NCBI RefSeq assembly: GCF_019038435.1
Contig: NZ_JAGPOX010000112.1
Span: forward strand, 1-32,746
DNA length: 32,746 bases
Source of the DNA: Nocardia alni
GTDB taxonomy: Bacteria; Actinomycetota; Actinomycetes; Mycobacteriales; Mycobacteriaceae
Reading direction: 5' to 3'
A model generated the notes under the pieces. The model ran no database searches. It had not been told where the DNA came from and saw nothing but the letters and a program-made list of their open reading frames with translations. Of the stretch, positions 24,755 to 31,797 are shown piece by piece (the stretch's first letter is position 1; the number at the start of each line of letters is the position of its first letter). Made by a program: the position numbers and the translations under genes.

Positions 24755-25635
24755 ACCGGGCTGGGTCAATGGCAGACGTGCTCGTCGGGGCTGCGAGGCT
24801 CAGCGGCATCGACGCCAGCGGCGCCGTTTCGATCCGGAATGGATCGAATGCGATATATGAGCTGCATGGTGGGATCGTGGCGAGGATCGGCAAAGTGGGA
24901 AGTAGCGCGACTGCCGAGCGGGAAATCCTGGTGTCCCAGTGGCTCAACCACGCCGGTATTCCGACAGTCGAGGCGATTCCATCGGTTCCGCAACCCGTAG
25001 TGGTCGATGACCGGCCGGTGACATGGTGGCGGTTGATCCCAGACCACCGTGCATCAACACCCGAAGAACTGGGTGGAATGGTTCGCAGGCTCCATTCCTT
25101 GCCTCCGCCAATGGCGTTCGAACTGCCGATCTTCGACCCGCTTGTCGGGATCAGGGACCGTATCGTCTCGGCGGCAACGATCAATCACGATGATCGGTCT
25201 TGGCTCATTGAGCATTACACCATACTCGAGAAACAGTACGACGAGCTGTCCAATCCGGAATCGCCGTGCGTGATTCACGGCGATGCCTGGCAAGGCAATC
25301 TTGTTGTCCCGCAGTCAGGCATACCCATTGTGCTTGATCTCGACAAAGTTTCACTTGGTCGACGCGAGTGGGATCTGATTCAAATCGCCGTGGACTACAC
25401 CGATTTCAGGCGAATCACCGAGGGTGAATATCGTTCCTTCGTCTCAGCGTACGGCGGCTACGACGTGACATCGTGGCCAGGGTTCCGAGTACTAGCAGAC
25501 ATCCAGGAGCTGCGATGGGTGACGTTTGCCCTGAGCCTGACGGAAGCGAGCGGAAACGCCGCAGACCAAGCCCGGCATAGGATTGCGTGTTTGAAGGGCG
25601 AAGTAGCACGGCCGTGGAAGTGGAGTGCGTTGTAA
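24751..25635 (+). CDS. Aminoglycoside phosphotransferase-fold kinase
   Basis: This 294-residue protein has the APH/choline-kinase fold: an N-lobe with ARIGKVGSSATAEREI, the Brenner motif HGDAWQGN at 176-183 with catalytic D178, and the metal-binding LDLDKVSLGRREWDL with D196. Members phosphorylate aminoglycosides, other antibiotics or small sugars; resistance cannot be concluded from this alone. Its ATG overlaps the upstream HTH gene (ATGA), so the two are coupled. Next to aminosugar-type genes it may modify or protect against the cassette's product. Codon use is visibly less GC-rich than in flanking genes. Confidence 0.88.
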   Translation: MNRAGSMADVLVGAARLSGIDASGAVSIRNGSNAIYELHGGIVARIGKVGSSATAEREILVSQWLNHAGIPTVEAIPSVPQPVVVDDRPVTWWRLIPDHRASTPEELGGMVRRLHSLPPPMAFELPIFDPLVGIRDRIVSAATINHDDRSWLIEHYTILEKQYDELSNPESPCVIHGDAWQGNLVVPQSGIPIVLDLDKVSLGRREWDLIQIAVDYTDFRRITEGEYRSFVSAYGGYDVTSWPGFRVLADIQELRWVTFALSLTEASGNAADQARHRIACLKGEVARPWKWSAL

Positions 25636-26006
25636 CGAACTCAGGGCTGCCGCGCCCGTCCGGGCCTTGCCGCGTAAGTGAGTGTCACCTTGTCTGCATT
25701 GCGTACGGGGCAGGCGTATTAATCGCGACTTTCCGGCACTACTTATCAGAAGTATGTTCTGGACGATATAACGCTTTGCGTCCTGCAGCAAGATAGGCGT
25801 ATATTCTGTCGCCTGGCATCTGGGGCATCAATGAGTCAAGATGCCGGATTGGCCATGGCTGGTTGCTGTGCTCACCGCCTCCACAATAGGCCGCGCCGCG
25901 GTCACACTTCTGCATCATGAGCACCTGCGGGCCGCTCCTGGTAGACCAGCGACTGCCGAGAGCGATACCGTGAGGCCCGCCGGTGAGTCGGCATTCCGAA
26001 GCGGAA
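25636..26006. terminator. Convergent intergenic region with two hairpins, no gene seen
   Basis: This 370-nt, relatively AT-rich gap lies between two convergent genes. Two hairpins are visible: GGACG...CGTCC (25761-25783) and AGGCG...CGCCT (25795-25814). They may end transcription from both sides, although no T-run follows. Short frames on both strands show no domain. Confidence 0.35.
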
Positions 26007-26879
26007 TCAGCGGCCGATCGTGTCAAGTTCGGTGAGATCCTCGGCGGAGAGTTCGAGTCCCGCGCCGAGGACGTTCTCGCGGAGATGCGCCACCGACGAG
26101 GTGCCGGGGATCAGCAGGATGTTCGGTGAGCGGTGCAGGAGCCAGGCCAGGGCGACGGACATCGGTGTCGCGTTCAGCCGGGCGGCCACGCTCGACAGGG
26201 CCGAGGATTGCAGGGGGCTGAAACCGCCGAGGGGGAAGAAGGGCACGTAGGCGATGCGGGCGGCGGCTAGTTCATCGATCAGCGCGTCGTCGCCACGGTA
26301 GGCGAGGTTGTACATGTTCTGCACGCATACGATCGGCGCGATTGCCCGTGCCTCGGTGATCTGGTCCGCGGTGGCATTGCTGACGCCGAGGTGCCGGATC
26401 AGGCCCTGGTGCTGGAGTTCGACGAGCGTCTCGAATGGTTCGGCGAGGGAGCCGGGCTGGGGTCCCTGGGCGTTGCCGAGTCGCAGGTTGACCAGGTCGA
26501 GGGCCTCGACGCCGAGGGTTTCGAGGTTCTCGTGGATCGAACGGCGCAGGCTGTCCGGGTCTCTGGCCGGGGGCCAGCCGCCTTGCTCGTCGCGGATCGC
26601 GCCGACCTTGGTCACGACATGCAGCGATTCCGGGTATGGGTGCAGTGCGTCCCGGATCAGCTGGTTGGTAATGCGTGGGCCGTAGGCGTTGCTGGTGTCG
26701 ATGTGGGTGATTCCGAGGTCGACGGCCGCGCGCAGGACGGCGAGGGCGGCGTCGGGGTCGACGGGTGGTCCCATAACCCCGGGCCCGGCGAGTTGCATTG
26801 CGCCGTAACCGAATCGGGTGATGGTTACGTCGCCCAGTGTCCAGGTGCCGCCGGGAAGCGAAGTGGAGAGTGTGGTCAT
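26007..26879 (-). CDS. Aldo/keto reductase
   Basis: This 290-residue TIM-barrel oxidoreductase has D61 and Y66 in HIDTSNAYG, K91 in VVTKVG, the GVSNATADQI segment, and the C-terminal LIPGTSSVAHLREN that binds NADPH. The usual catalytic His is replaced: the segment reads LDLVNLRLG. Many actinomycete relatives have the same change. It reduces or oxidises carbonyls of unknown identity. It is divergent from an HxlR regulator with two dyads in between, a common arrangement for redox-responsive control. Confidence 0.9.
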   Translation of the reverse strand: MTTLSTSLPGGTWTLGDVTITRFGYGAMQLAGPGVMGPPVDPDAALAVLRAAVDLGITHIDTSNAYGPRITNQLIRDALHPYPESLHVVTKVGAIRDEQGGWPPARDPDSLRRSIHENLETLGVEALDLVNLRLGNAQGPQPGSLAEPFETLVELQHQGLIRHLGVSNATADQITEARAIAPIVCVQNMYNLAYRGDDALIDELAAARIAYVPFFPLGGFSPLQSSALSSVAARLNATPMSVALAWLLHRSPNILLIPGTSSVAHLRENVLGAGLELSAEDLTELDTIGR

Positions 26880-26942
26880 ACCTCTGCCTTTCCTGTTCGA
26901 TCAGGGTGGTGCCCGAAGGTTTCTTGCTTCAGTATTGATAGG

Positions 26943-26996
26943 TAACTTCCTGCTGGGAAGTAGGCACTTCGAGGTGCGTAGGTCACCCGTGGGTGA
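26943..26996. promoter_or_regulatory. Two dyads in the AKR-HxlR divergent region
   Basis: ACTTCC-N5-GGAAGT (26945-26961, in a TA-flanked context) resembles the TACTT-type dyads bound by HxlR proteins. A second perfect 14-bp palindrome TCACCCGTGGGTGA lies at 26983-26996, ending at the ribosome binding site (GAGAGGAG) of the HxlR gene, where binding would block its expression. Binding is inferred. Confidence 0.5.
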
Positions 26997-27008
26997 GAGG
27001 AGCAGTCG

Positions 27009-27452
27009 ATGGCAACGATGACGGCGGCACAGAAGAAGGCGCAGGCCAAGGTGGAATATGATGCCTTCATAGCGGCATGTCCCAGCCGCAAACTGCTCGA
27101 TCGGATCTCCGACAAATGGGTCACCCTGATCCTCGCCGCTCTGGGCAGCGACGGCTCCCACCGGACCGGCGAACACTGCGCCGGCTCCCCTCGGCCGATG
27201 CGCTACTCCGAACTGTCCCGCCTCTTGGCCGGCGTCAGCCAGAAAATGCTCACCCAGACCCTGCGCTCCCTGGAACGCGACGGCCTGATCACCCGCACCG
27301 CGACCCCCACCGTTCCCGTCACGGTCACCTACGAACTGACCGACCTCGGCCTGTCCCTGCACCACCTGATGCGCGACCTGAAAGCCTGGGCCGAGGAGAA
27401 TATGGACGACGTCCTCACCCACCGCGAAACGTACGACACCAGCCACCCCTGA
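27009..27452 (+). CDS. HxlR-family transcriptional regulator
   Basis: This 147-residue winged-helix protein has the family's N-terminal cysteine and helix (ACPSRKLLDRISDKW), the recognition segment MRYSELSRLLAGVSQKML and TQTLRSLERDGLITR, followed by the wing and a dimerisation helix. An insertion with a second cysteine (SHRTGEHCAGSPRP, about residues 50-63) lies before the recognition helices, where most members are shorter. The conserved Cys often senses redox or electrophiles. It probably controls the divergent aldo/keto reductase. Confidence 0.9.
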   Translation: MATMTAAQKKAQAKVEYDAFIAACPSRKLLDRISDKWVTLILAALGSDGSHRTGEHCAGSPRPMRYSELSRLLAGVSQKMLTQTLRSLERDGLITRTATPTVPVTVTYELTDLGLSLHHLMRDLKAWAEENMDDVLTHRETYDTSHP

Positions 27453-27453
27453 G

Positions 27454-27478
27454 CCGCTGGTAACTACGTGACCAGCGG
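27454..27478. terminator. Bidirectional hairpin between HxlR and MerR genes
   Basis: A perfect 8-bp stem CCGCTGGT-N9-ACCAGCGG starts 1 nt after the HxlR stop and covers the last codons of the convergent MerR gene. It can serve both directions, though it lacks a T-run. Confidence 0.6.
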
Positions 27479-27925
27479 TATCGATCGTGATCGGGTCGCC
27501 GAGTGCCGTGCGCGGTCCGGCGGGCCGTCATGGCCTGTCGCGGAAGGCGGCTGCAACCGATCGGCCAGCAGTCCCCGGAAGTGCGGGCACGCCATGATGT
27601 CGTCGTGCGGGCATTCCAGACCGCCTTCGAGCATGTCCAGAGCGGCCTGCGCCCGGGCGATCCGTGCCAGCAACTTCTCGCGATGGCGGGCCATCATCGC
27701 ATGCCGTGCCGACGCGGACCGGGCCGTGAACATCGTCCGGATATCGGCGAGTCCCAAACCCGCGTCCTTCGAAATCAGGATCGCCGCCACCCGGTACAGA
27801 TCCGTGTCGGTGTAGCGGCGGCGATCACCGTCGCGGGCGGGCGTCAGCAATCCTTGCGTCTCCCAGTACCGCAAGACATGTGTCGGCAAACCGAACCGAG
27901 ACGCCATCTCACCGATTGACTTCAT
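27464..27925 (-). CDS. MerR-family transcriptional regulator
   Basis: This 153-residue protein has the MerR winged helix: SIGEMASRFGLPTHVLRYWE and RRRYTDTDLYRVAAIL, then the helical FxxR-type region and a coiled coil (about 75-100). The C-terminal effector part has CPHDDIMACPH, with two CPH triads at 105-107 and 113-115, a possible metal or redox site. The frame opens at 28024, but MerR homology begins at ATG 27925. A promoter (TGGACA-N17-GTTAAT) ends exactly 6 nt before that ATG, so a leaderless transcript is likely. It is divergent from a methyltransferase gene. Confidence 0.88.
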   Translation of the reverse strand: MKSIGEMASRFGLPTHVLRYWETQGLLTPARDGDRRRYTDTDLYRVAAILISKDAGLGLADIRTMFTARSASARHAMMARHREKLLARIARAQAALDMLEGGLECPHDDIMACPHFRGLLADRLQPPSATGHDGPPDRARHSATRSRSIPLVT

Positions 27926-27960
27926 GTCGACATTAACTCGCACAATGACGATCATGTCCA
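27916..27960. promoter_or_regulatory. Overlapping face-to-face promoters with MerR-type 19-nt spacer
   Basis: On the plus strand TTGACT (27916-27921) and CACAAT (27941-27946) are 19 nt apart, the long spacing used by MerR activators. The 10-bp palindrome ATGTCGACAT (27924-27933) lies in the spacer. The predicted start is at about 27953-27954, the ATG of the methyltransferase. On the minus strand TGGACA (27955-27960) and GTTAAT (27932-27937) are 17 nt apart, with the MerR ATG 6 nt downstream. Both transcripts would be leaderless. CATGTCGACAT is echoed by CATGTCCACAT 30 nt on. Confidence 0.6.
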
Positions 27961-28643
27961 CATTGCTCACTCTTCTCGACGCCTTCGACAACCTGCCCCA
28001 GGCTCGCGACCTGCGGGAAACCACCTACCGCGCGCTCGGCGACGCCGTTGTCGACGTCGGCTGCGGCGGCGGGCGCGCCGTCGGCGAGTTGGCTGCCCGC
28101 GGGGTGCGGGCCATCGGCGTCGATCTGAACCCCGCCATGATCCAGGCCGCCGCCGACCGCTGGCCGGCGGCGGAATTCCACGTCGCCGACGCCACCGCGC
28201 TGCCGCTCGACGACGGCTCGGTCACCGGCTACCGCGCCGACAAGCTCTTGCACGCCCTCCCCGAACCCGAGCGAGCCGTCGCCGAGGCCCGCCGGGTCCT
28301 GGCCGCACACGGCCGCGCGGTGCTGATCGGCCAGGACTGGGACACCTGGGTGATCGACTCCGACAATCCCGAACTCACCCGCGCGCTCGTCCACGCCCGC
28401 GCGGACCGCATGCCCCACCCGCGGATCGCCCGCCGATACCGAAACCTTCTGCTGGACAACGGGTTCACCGACGTCACCGTCGAGGTTCACACGATCGTGT
28501 GGACGGACGCCAGCTGCCTGCCGACGCTCGCCGACATCGCCGGAGAAGGCGCCTGGCTCGACGCCCAAGCCGCGAGGGCACGCGACGACCGCCTGTTCGC
28601 CGCCCTCCCGATCTTCGTCGCCTCGGGGACGCGCGCGGGCTGA
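27954..28643 (+). CDS. Class I SAM-dependent methyltransferase
   Basis: This 229-residue protein has motif I VVDVGCGGG (about 32-40), the acidic end of strand 2 (VRAIGVDLNP), and the ADATALPLDDGSV and LLHALPEPERAVAEARRVL segments of small-molecule methyltransferases. ATGs at 27924 and 27945 are in frame but lie inside the promoter; 27954 coincides with the predicted transcription start. The MerR regulator opposite is its likely activator. The substrate is unknown. Confidence 0.87.
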   Translation: MSTLLTLLDAFDNLPQARDLRETTYRALGDAVVDVGCGGGRAVGELAARGVRAIGVDLNPAMIQAAADRWPAAEFHVADATALPLDDGSVTGYRADKLLHALPEPERAVAEARRVLAAHGRAVLIGQDWDTWVIDSDNPELTRALVHARADRMPHPRIARRYRNLLLDNGFTDVTVEVHTIVWTDASCLPTLADIAGEGAWLDAQAARARDDRLFAALPIFVASGTRAG

Positions 28644-28679
28644 GTACCGGCCCTCGCTACGGGATCTGCCAGATGAACA

Positions 28680-29051
28680 CTATGACGGTGAGACGGTCAA
28701 GCAGAAGGGGTGACCGGAAGGATCCAGCAGTACACGCCAGCGATCGGGTGCGGGTTGGAAGTCGGCTTTGGAGGCGCCCAAAGCGATCGCCGCCTTCTCG
28801 GCGCTGTCGAGTTCGGAAACGAACAGATCCAGGTGCATCTGCTTGGGCACCCGATTGCCCGGCCAGTCCGGAGGCACGTGATCGTCCACGCGCTCGACCG
28901 TCATCGTGACACCATCACCCCGTAGAACAACGAGTTCCTCGGAGTCGTACACGATCTCGAATTCGAGCAGTTCCCGATAGAACCGCCCGAGGTCTCGCGG
29001 GTCCTTGCTGTCCAGCGAAACAGCGCCGAATCTGGCTGTCGCGGCCACGAT
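28680..29051 (-). CDS. VOC-family (glyoxalase/bleomycin-resistance-like) protein
   Basis: This 123-residue protein has the VOC beta-alpha-beta-beta-beta pattern: FGAVSLDSKDPRDLGRFYRE, then LVVLRGDGVTMTV, and a second module with QMHLDLFVSELDSAEK, RWRVLLDPSGHPFCL. His in QMHLDLFV and the acidic residues may bind metal, but a full glyoxalase metal set is not evident. GTG 29051 has AGGGGG just upstream and matches the usual family start; the frame itself opens at 29090. Function could be binding or detoxifying a small molecule. It converges on the methyltransferase gene and diverges from the short-chain dehydrogenase. Confidence 0.8.
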   Translation of the reverse strand: MVAATARFGAVSLDSKDPRDLGRFYRELLEFEIVYDSEELVVLRGDGVTMTVERVDDHVPPDWPGNRVPKQMHLDLFVSELDSAEKAAIALGASKADFQPAPDRWRVLLDPSGHPFCLTVSPS

Positions 29052-29213
29052 CCCCCTGAAGTTGGTAGTTACCGCCCGCGGCAAAGCCATTCGGACGGTT
29101 GGTATTCCAGCGCCAGCCTACGCCCGAGGCGGTCCGGCAACTTGCGATGGCCTGGGCCGCGAGAAGTCCGCCGAATGTGTCGCCCCCTGTGAACTCTGGT
29201 ACACGTGGAGCAC

Positions 29214-29954
29214 ATGAGCGACCTCATCGACCTCGCCGGCAAGACAGTCATCGTCACCGGCGCCTCCTCGGGAATCGGCGCCGCCACGGCGCGCCGGCTG
29301 CACGCGGCCGGCGCGCACCCCGTACTCGCCGCCCGCCGCGCCGACCGGCTGGACACCCTGAGCAAGGAACTCGACGGCGCCCTGGCCGTCCCCACCGACG
29401 TGACCGACCCCGCGCAGGTTCGAGATCTGGTCGCCGCGACTCTCGACCGGCACGACCGCATCGACGGACTGGTCAACAACGCCGGCGCCAACCTCGACGG
29501 ACAACTGGACCAGGTCGATCCGGCCGAGTTCGCCCAGATCCTGCAGCTCAACGTCGCCAGCCTGCTGACGGTGACACAGGCCGTGCTGCCCGCCATGCGG
29601 CAACAGCACTTCGGGCGCATCGTGAACGTCAGCTCCGGGACAACCCGCCGCGTCGCCGTCGGCATCGGCGCCTACGCCTCGACCAAATCAGCGGTCAACA
29701 TGCTCAGCGCGGTGCTGACCGAGGAACTCGCCGGCGACGGTATCGCGGTGTCGCTGGTGCTGCCCTCCATCACCGCCACCGAATTCGGCGACAGCATGTT
29801 CACCCTCGGCGCGTCGCCCCGGCCGGGCATGGTGGTGCAGAGCCCGGACTACGTGGCCCGGTTCGTGTTGCGGCTGCTGCGCACCGGCGAGGAATCCATC
29901 GACATCCCGCACGGCCCCGAACAATCCGATATCGATGAGGCGCCCGGCCGATAG
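29214..29954 (+). CDS. Short-chain dehydrogenase/reductase (SDR)
   Basis: This 246-residue Rossmann enzyme has the cofactor motif TGASSGIG (15-22), NNAG, and the catalytic Ser of NVSSGTTRR with YASTK. The ARR after strand 2 suggests NADP preference. GTG 29205 is in frame, but GTGGAG directly precedes ATG 29214, so the latter is chosen. Substrate unknown. Confidence 0.9.
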   Translation: MSDLIDLAGKTVIVTGASSGIGAATARRLHAAGAHPVLAARRADRLDTLSKELDGALAVPTDVTDPAQVRDLVAATLDRHDRIDGLVNNAGANLDGQLDQVDPAEFAQILQLNVASLLTVTQAVLPAMRQQHFGRIVNVSSGTTRRVAVGIGAYASTKSAVNMLSAVLTEELAGDGIAVSLVLPSITATEFGDSMFTLGASPRPGMVVQSPDYVARFVLRLLRTGEESIDIPHGPEQSDIDEAPGR

Positions 29955-30284
29955 GGTTGGCCCCAGCACCTGATACAGCCTCTCGGAACCGACCCCATCT
30001 CGAATGGCGTGCCGAGTTTTTCACAGCGAGAGTTGCCGTATAGTGAGATTTCGGTCATCATAGTTGTCATCTCCGCACGGTGAGCTATGGAGTGGCAATT
30101 CTCTCATTGACAATCGCAGACTCGAGTGGGGTCTCGAAAATCGGTGCAGCGCGGGCAATTCCGAATCTCTCACCGACGCAGATCGCGGATCGTGAGTAGA
30201 CGGTTATTTCGCGGACATTGCGCGCAGCATCGGTGAAATATCCGTCACTTACCGTTGGCGCCGACCGATGTTTGGGAGGCCCTG
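29955..30284. promoter_or_regulatory. Upstream region of narK, promoter not resolved
   Basis: About 330 nt without a gene precede narK. It contains TTGACA (30107-30112) without a fitting -10 element, and a GTGA-N8-TCAC dyad (30233-30248) about 40 nt before the narK start, which could be a regulator site. I found no convincing GlnR box (GTnAC-N6-GAAAC), although nitrate genes in this group are often GlnR-controlled. Confidence 0.35.
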
Positions 30285-31766
30285 ATGAGCAGGTTGACGC
30301 GCGATCATGATATCGCGGAGTGGGATGCCGAGGATGTCGCGACCTGGGAGAGCGGCGGGAAGAAAATCGCCCGCCGCAATCTGATCTGGTCGGTGTTCGT
30401 CGAGCACGTCGGATTCTCGATATGGTCAATCTGGTCGGTGATGGTGCTGTTCATGCCGGTCGATGTCTTCCATATCGATCCGGCCGGGAAATTCTTCCTG
30501 GGTGCGGTGCCGACGCTGGTCGGCGGCGTGCTGCGAATACCTTATACGGTGGCGACCGCGCGATTCGGCGGACGCAACTGGACGATATTCAGCGCGTTGA
30601 TGTTGTTTATCCCGATTCTGCTGACCCTGTATTTCATCAACCGACCGGGAACGTCGTATACGACATTTCTGGTGATCGCGGCCTTCGCCGGCTTCGGCGG
30701 TGGAAACTTCGCGTCGTCGATGACGAATATCAACGCCTTCTACCCGCAGCGGCTGAAGGGCTGGGCGCTGGGCATGAACGCCGGAGGCGGCAATCTCGGT
30801 GTCCCGGTGATCCAATTGGCCGGACTGGCGGTGATCGCCACCGTGGGCAGCGCATATCACCATGCCTCGGTCGTCTGCCTGGTGTATCTGGCGCTTGTCG
30901 TCGTCGCGGCCGCCGGCGCCGCGCTGAACATGGACAACCTGCGCAATCAGAAGGCGGATCTGTCGTACATGCTCACCGCGCTGCGTGTGCCGCAGTCGTG
31001 GGCGATCGCATTCCTGTACATCGGAACCTTCGGTTCCTTCATCGGATTCTCCTTCGCATTCGGACAGATACTTCAGGTGAGCTTCATGGCCGGCGGCGCC
31101 AAAGCGGCCCAGGCCTCGCTGCACGCCGCACAGATCGCATTCATCGGACCGTTGCTGGGCTCGGTGGCCCGGCCCTACGGGGGCAAATGGGCCGACCGAT
31201 TCGGCGGCAGCCGAGTGACCGCGTGCAGTTTCGCGGCCATGATGGTCGCGGCGATTGCCGTCGCGGTGGCGAGCACGGTCGCCGACGGTCATCGGCACGT
31301 GCCGACCGGAGGCGTCATGGTCGCGCTGGTCGTCGGCTTCATCGCGCTGTTCGTTGTTTCCGGCATCGGCAACGGGGCGGTCACCAAAATCATTCCGTCC
31401 GTATTCGACGCGAAATCCAAGAGTCTGCCGCTGGATGGCGTGGCGCGCGCCGCGTGGTCGCAGAACACCTCGGGAGCGCTGATCGGGTTCGTCGGCGCCA
31501 TCGGTGCGCTGGGCGGTGTCGGCATCAACATGGTGCTGCGCTCGTCGTATGCGTCGACACAATCGGCGACGACCGCCTTCTGGGTGTTCACCTCCTTCTA
31601 CGTCGTATGCGCTGTCCTGTGCTGGGCGGTGTTCCTGCGCCGGCCGTCCCGTCGGGCGACGACCGACGAGGCCGTGACACCGGAGGCGATTACTGCAAGC
31701 CCTCATAACACATTGCCGGACAACGTGATTCGATCGCCGAAACTGCCGGTCCGGCAGCGCGGCTGA
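30285..31766 (+). CDS. narK: NarK-family nitrate/nitrite transporter
   Basis: This 493-residue major facilitator protein has about twelve membrane helices. It carries the nitrate signature GGGNFASSMTNINAFYPQRL followed by KGWALGMNAGGGNLGVP, and the second-half glycine-rich segments (VVSGIGNGAVTKI, GFVGAIGALGGVGIN). GGGAGG lies 5 nt before ATG 30285; the upstream in-frame start at 30255 is not needed. It imports nitrate, or exchanges nitrate for nitrite, for the reductase encoded next. A perfect hairpin CTGCCG-GTC-CGGCAG (31743-31757) covers its last codons. Confidence 0.93.
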   Translation: MSRLTRDHDIAEWDAEDVATWESGGKKIARRNLIWSVFVEHVGFSIWSIWSVMVLFMPVDVFHIDPAGKFFLGAVPTLVGGVLRIPYTVATARFGGRNWTIFSALMLFIPILLTLYFINRPGTSYTTFLVIAAFAGFGGGNFASSMTNINAFYPQRLKGWALGMNAGGGNLGVPVIQLAGLAVIATVGSAYHHASVVCLVYLALVVVAAAGAALNMDNLRNQKADLSYMLTALRVPQSWAIAFLYIGTFGSFIGFSFAFGQILQVSFMAGGAKAAQASLHAAQIAFIGPLLGSVARPYGGKWADRFGGSRVTACSFAAMMVAAIAVAVASTVADGHRHVPTGGVMVALVVGFIALFVVSGIGNGAVTKIIPSVFDAKSKSLPLDGVARAAWSQNTSGALIGFVGAIGALGGVGINMVLRSSYASTQSATTAFWVFTSFYVVCAVLCWAVFLRRPSRRATTDEAVTPEAITASPHNTLPDNVIRSPKLPVRQRG

Positions 31767-31797
31767 ACAGACGCTCGGGGCACGGAGAGGAATCGCG

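Noticed and set aside
24751..25635. Calling the APH-fold kinase an antibiotic resistance gene
   Set aside because: The fold includes many kinases of other small molecules; sequence alone does not show an antibiotic substrate.
25636..26006. Possible small gene or insertion-sequence remnant between the kinase and aldo/keto reductase genes
   Set aside because: Short frames on both strands have no domain, start signal or terminal inverted repeats that I could support.
29955..30284. GlnR box upstream of narK
   Set aside because: No stretch fits GTnAC-N6-GAAAC well on either strand.
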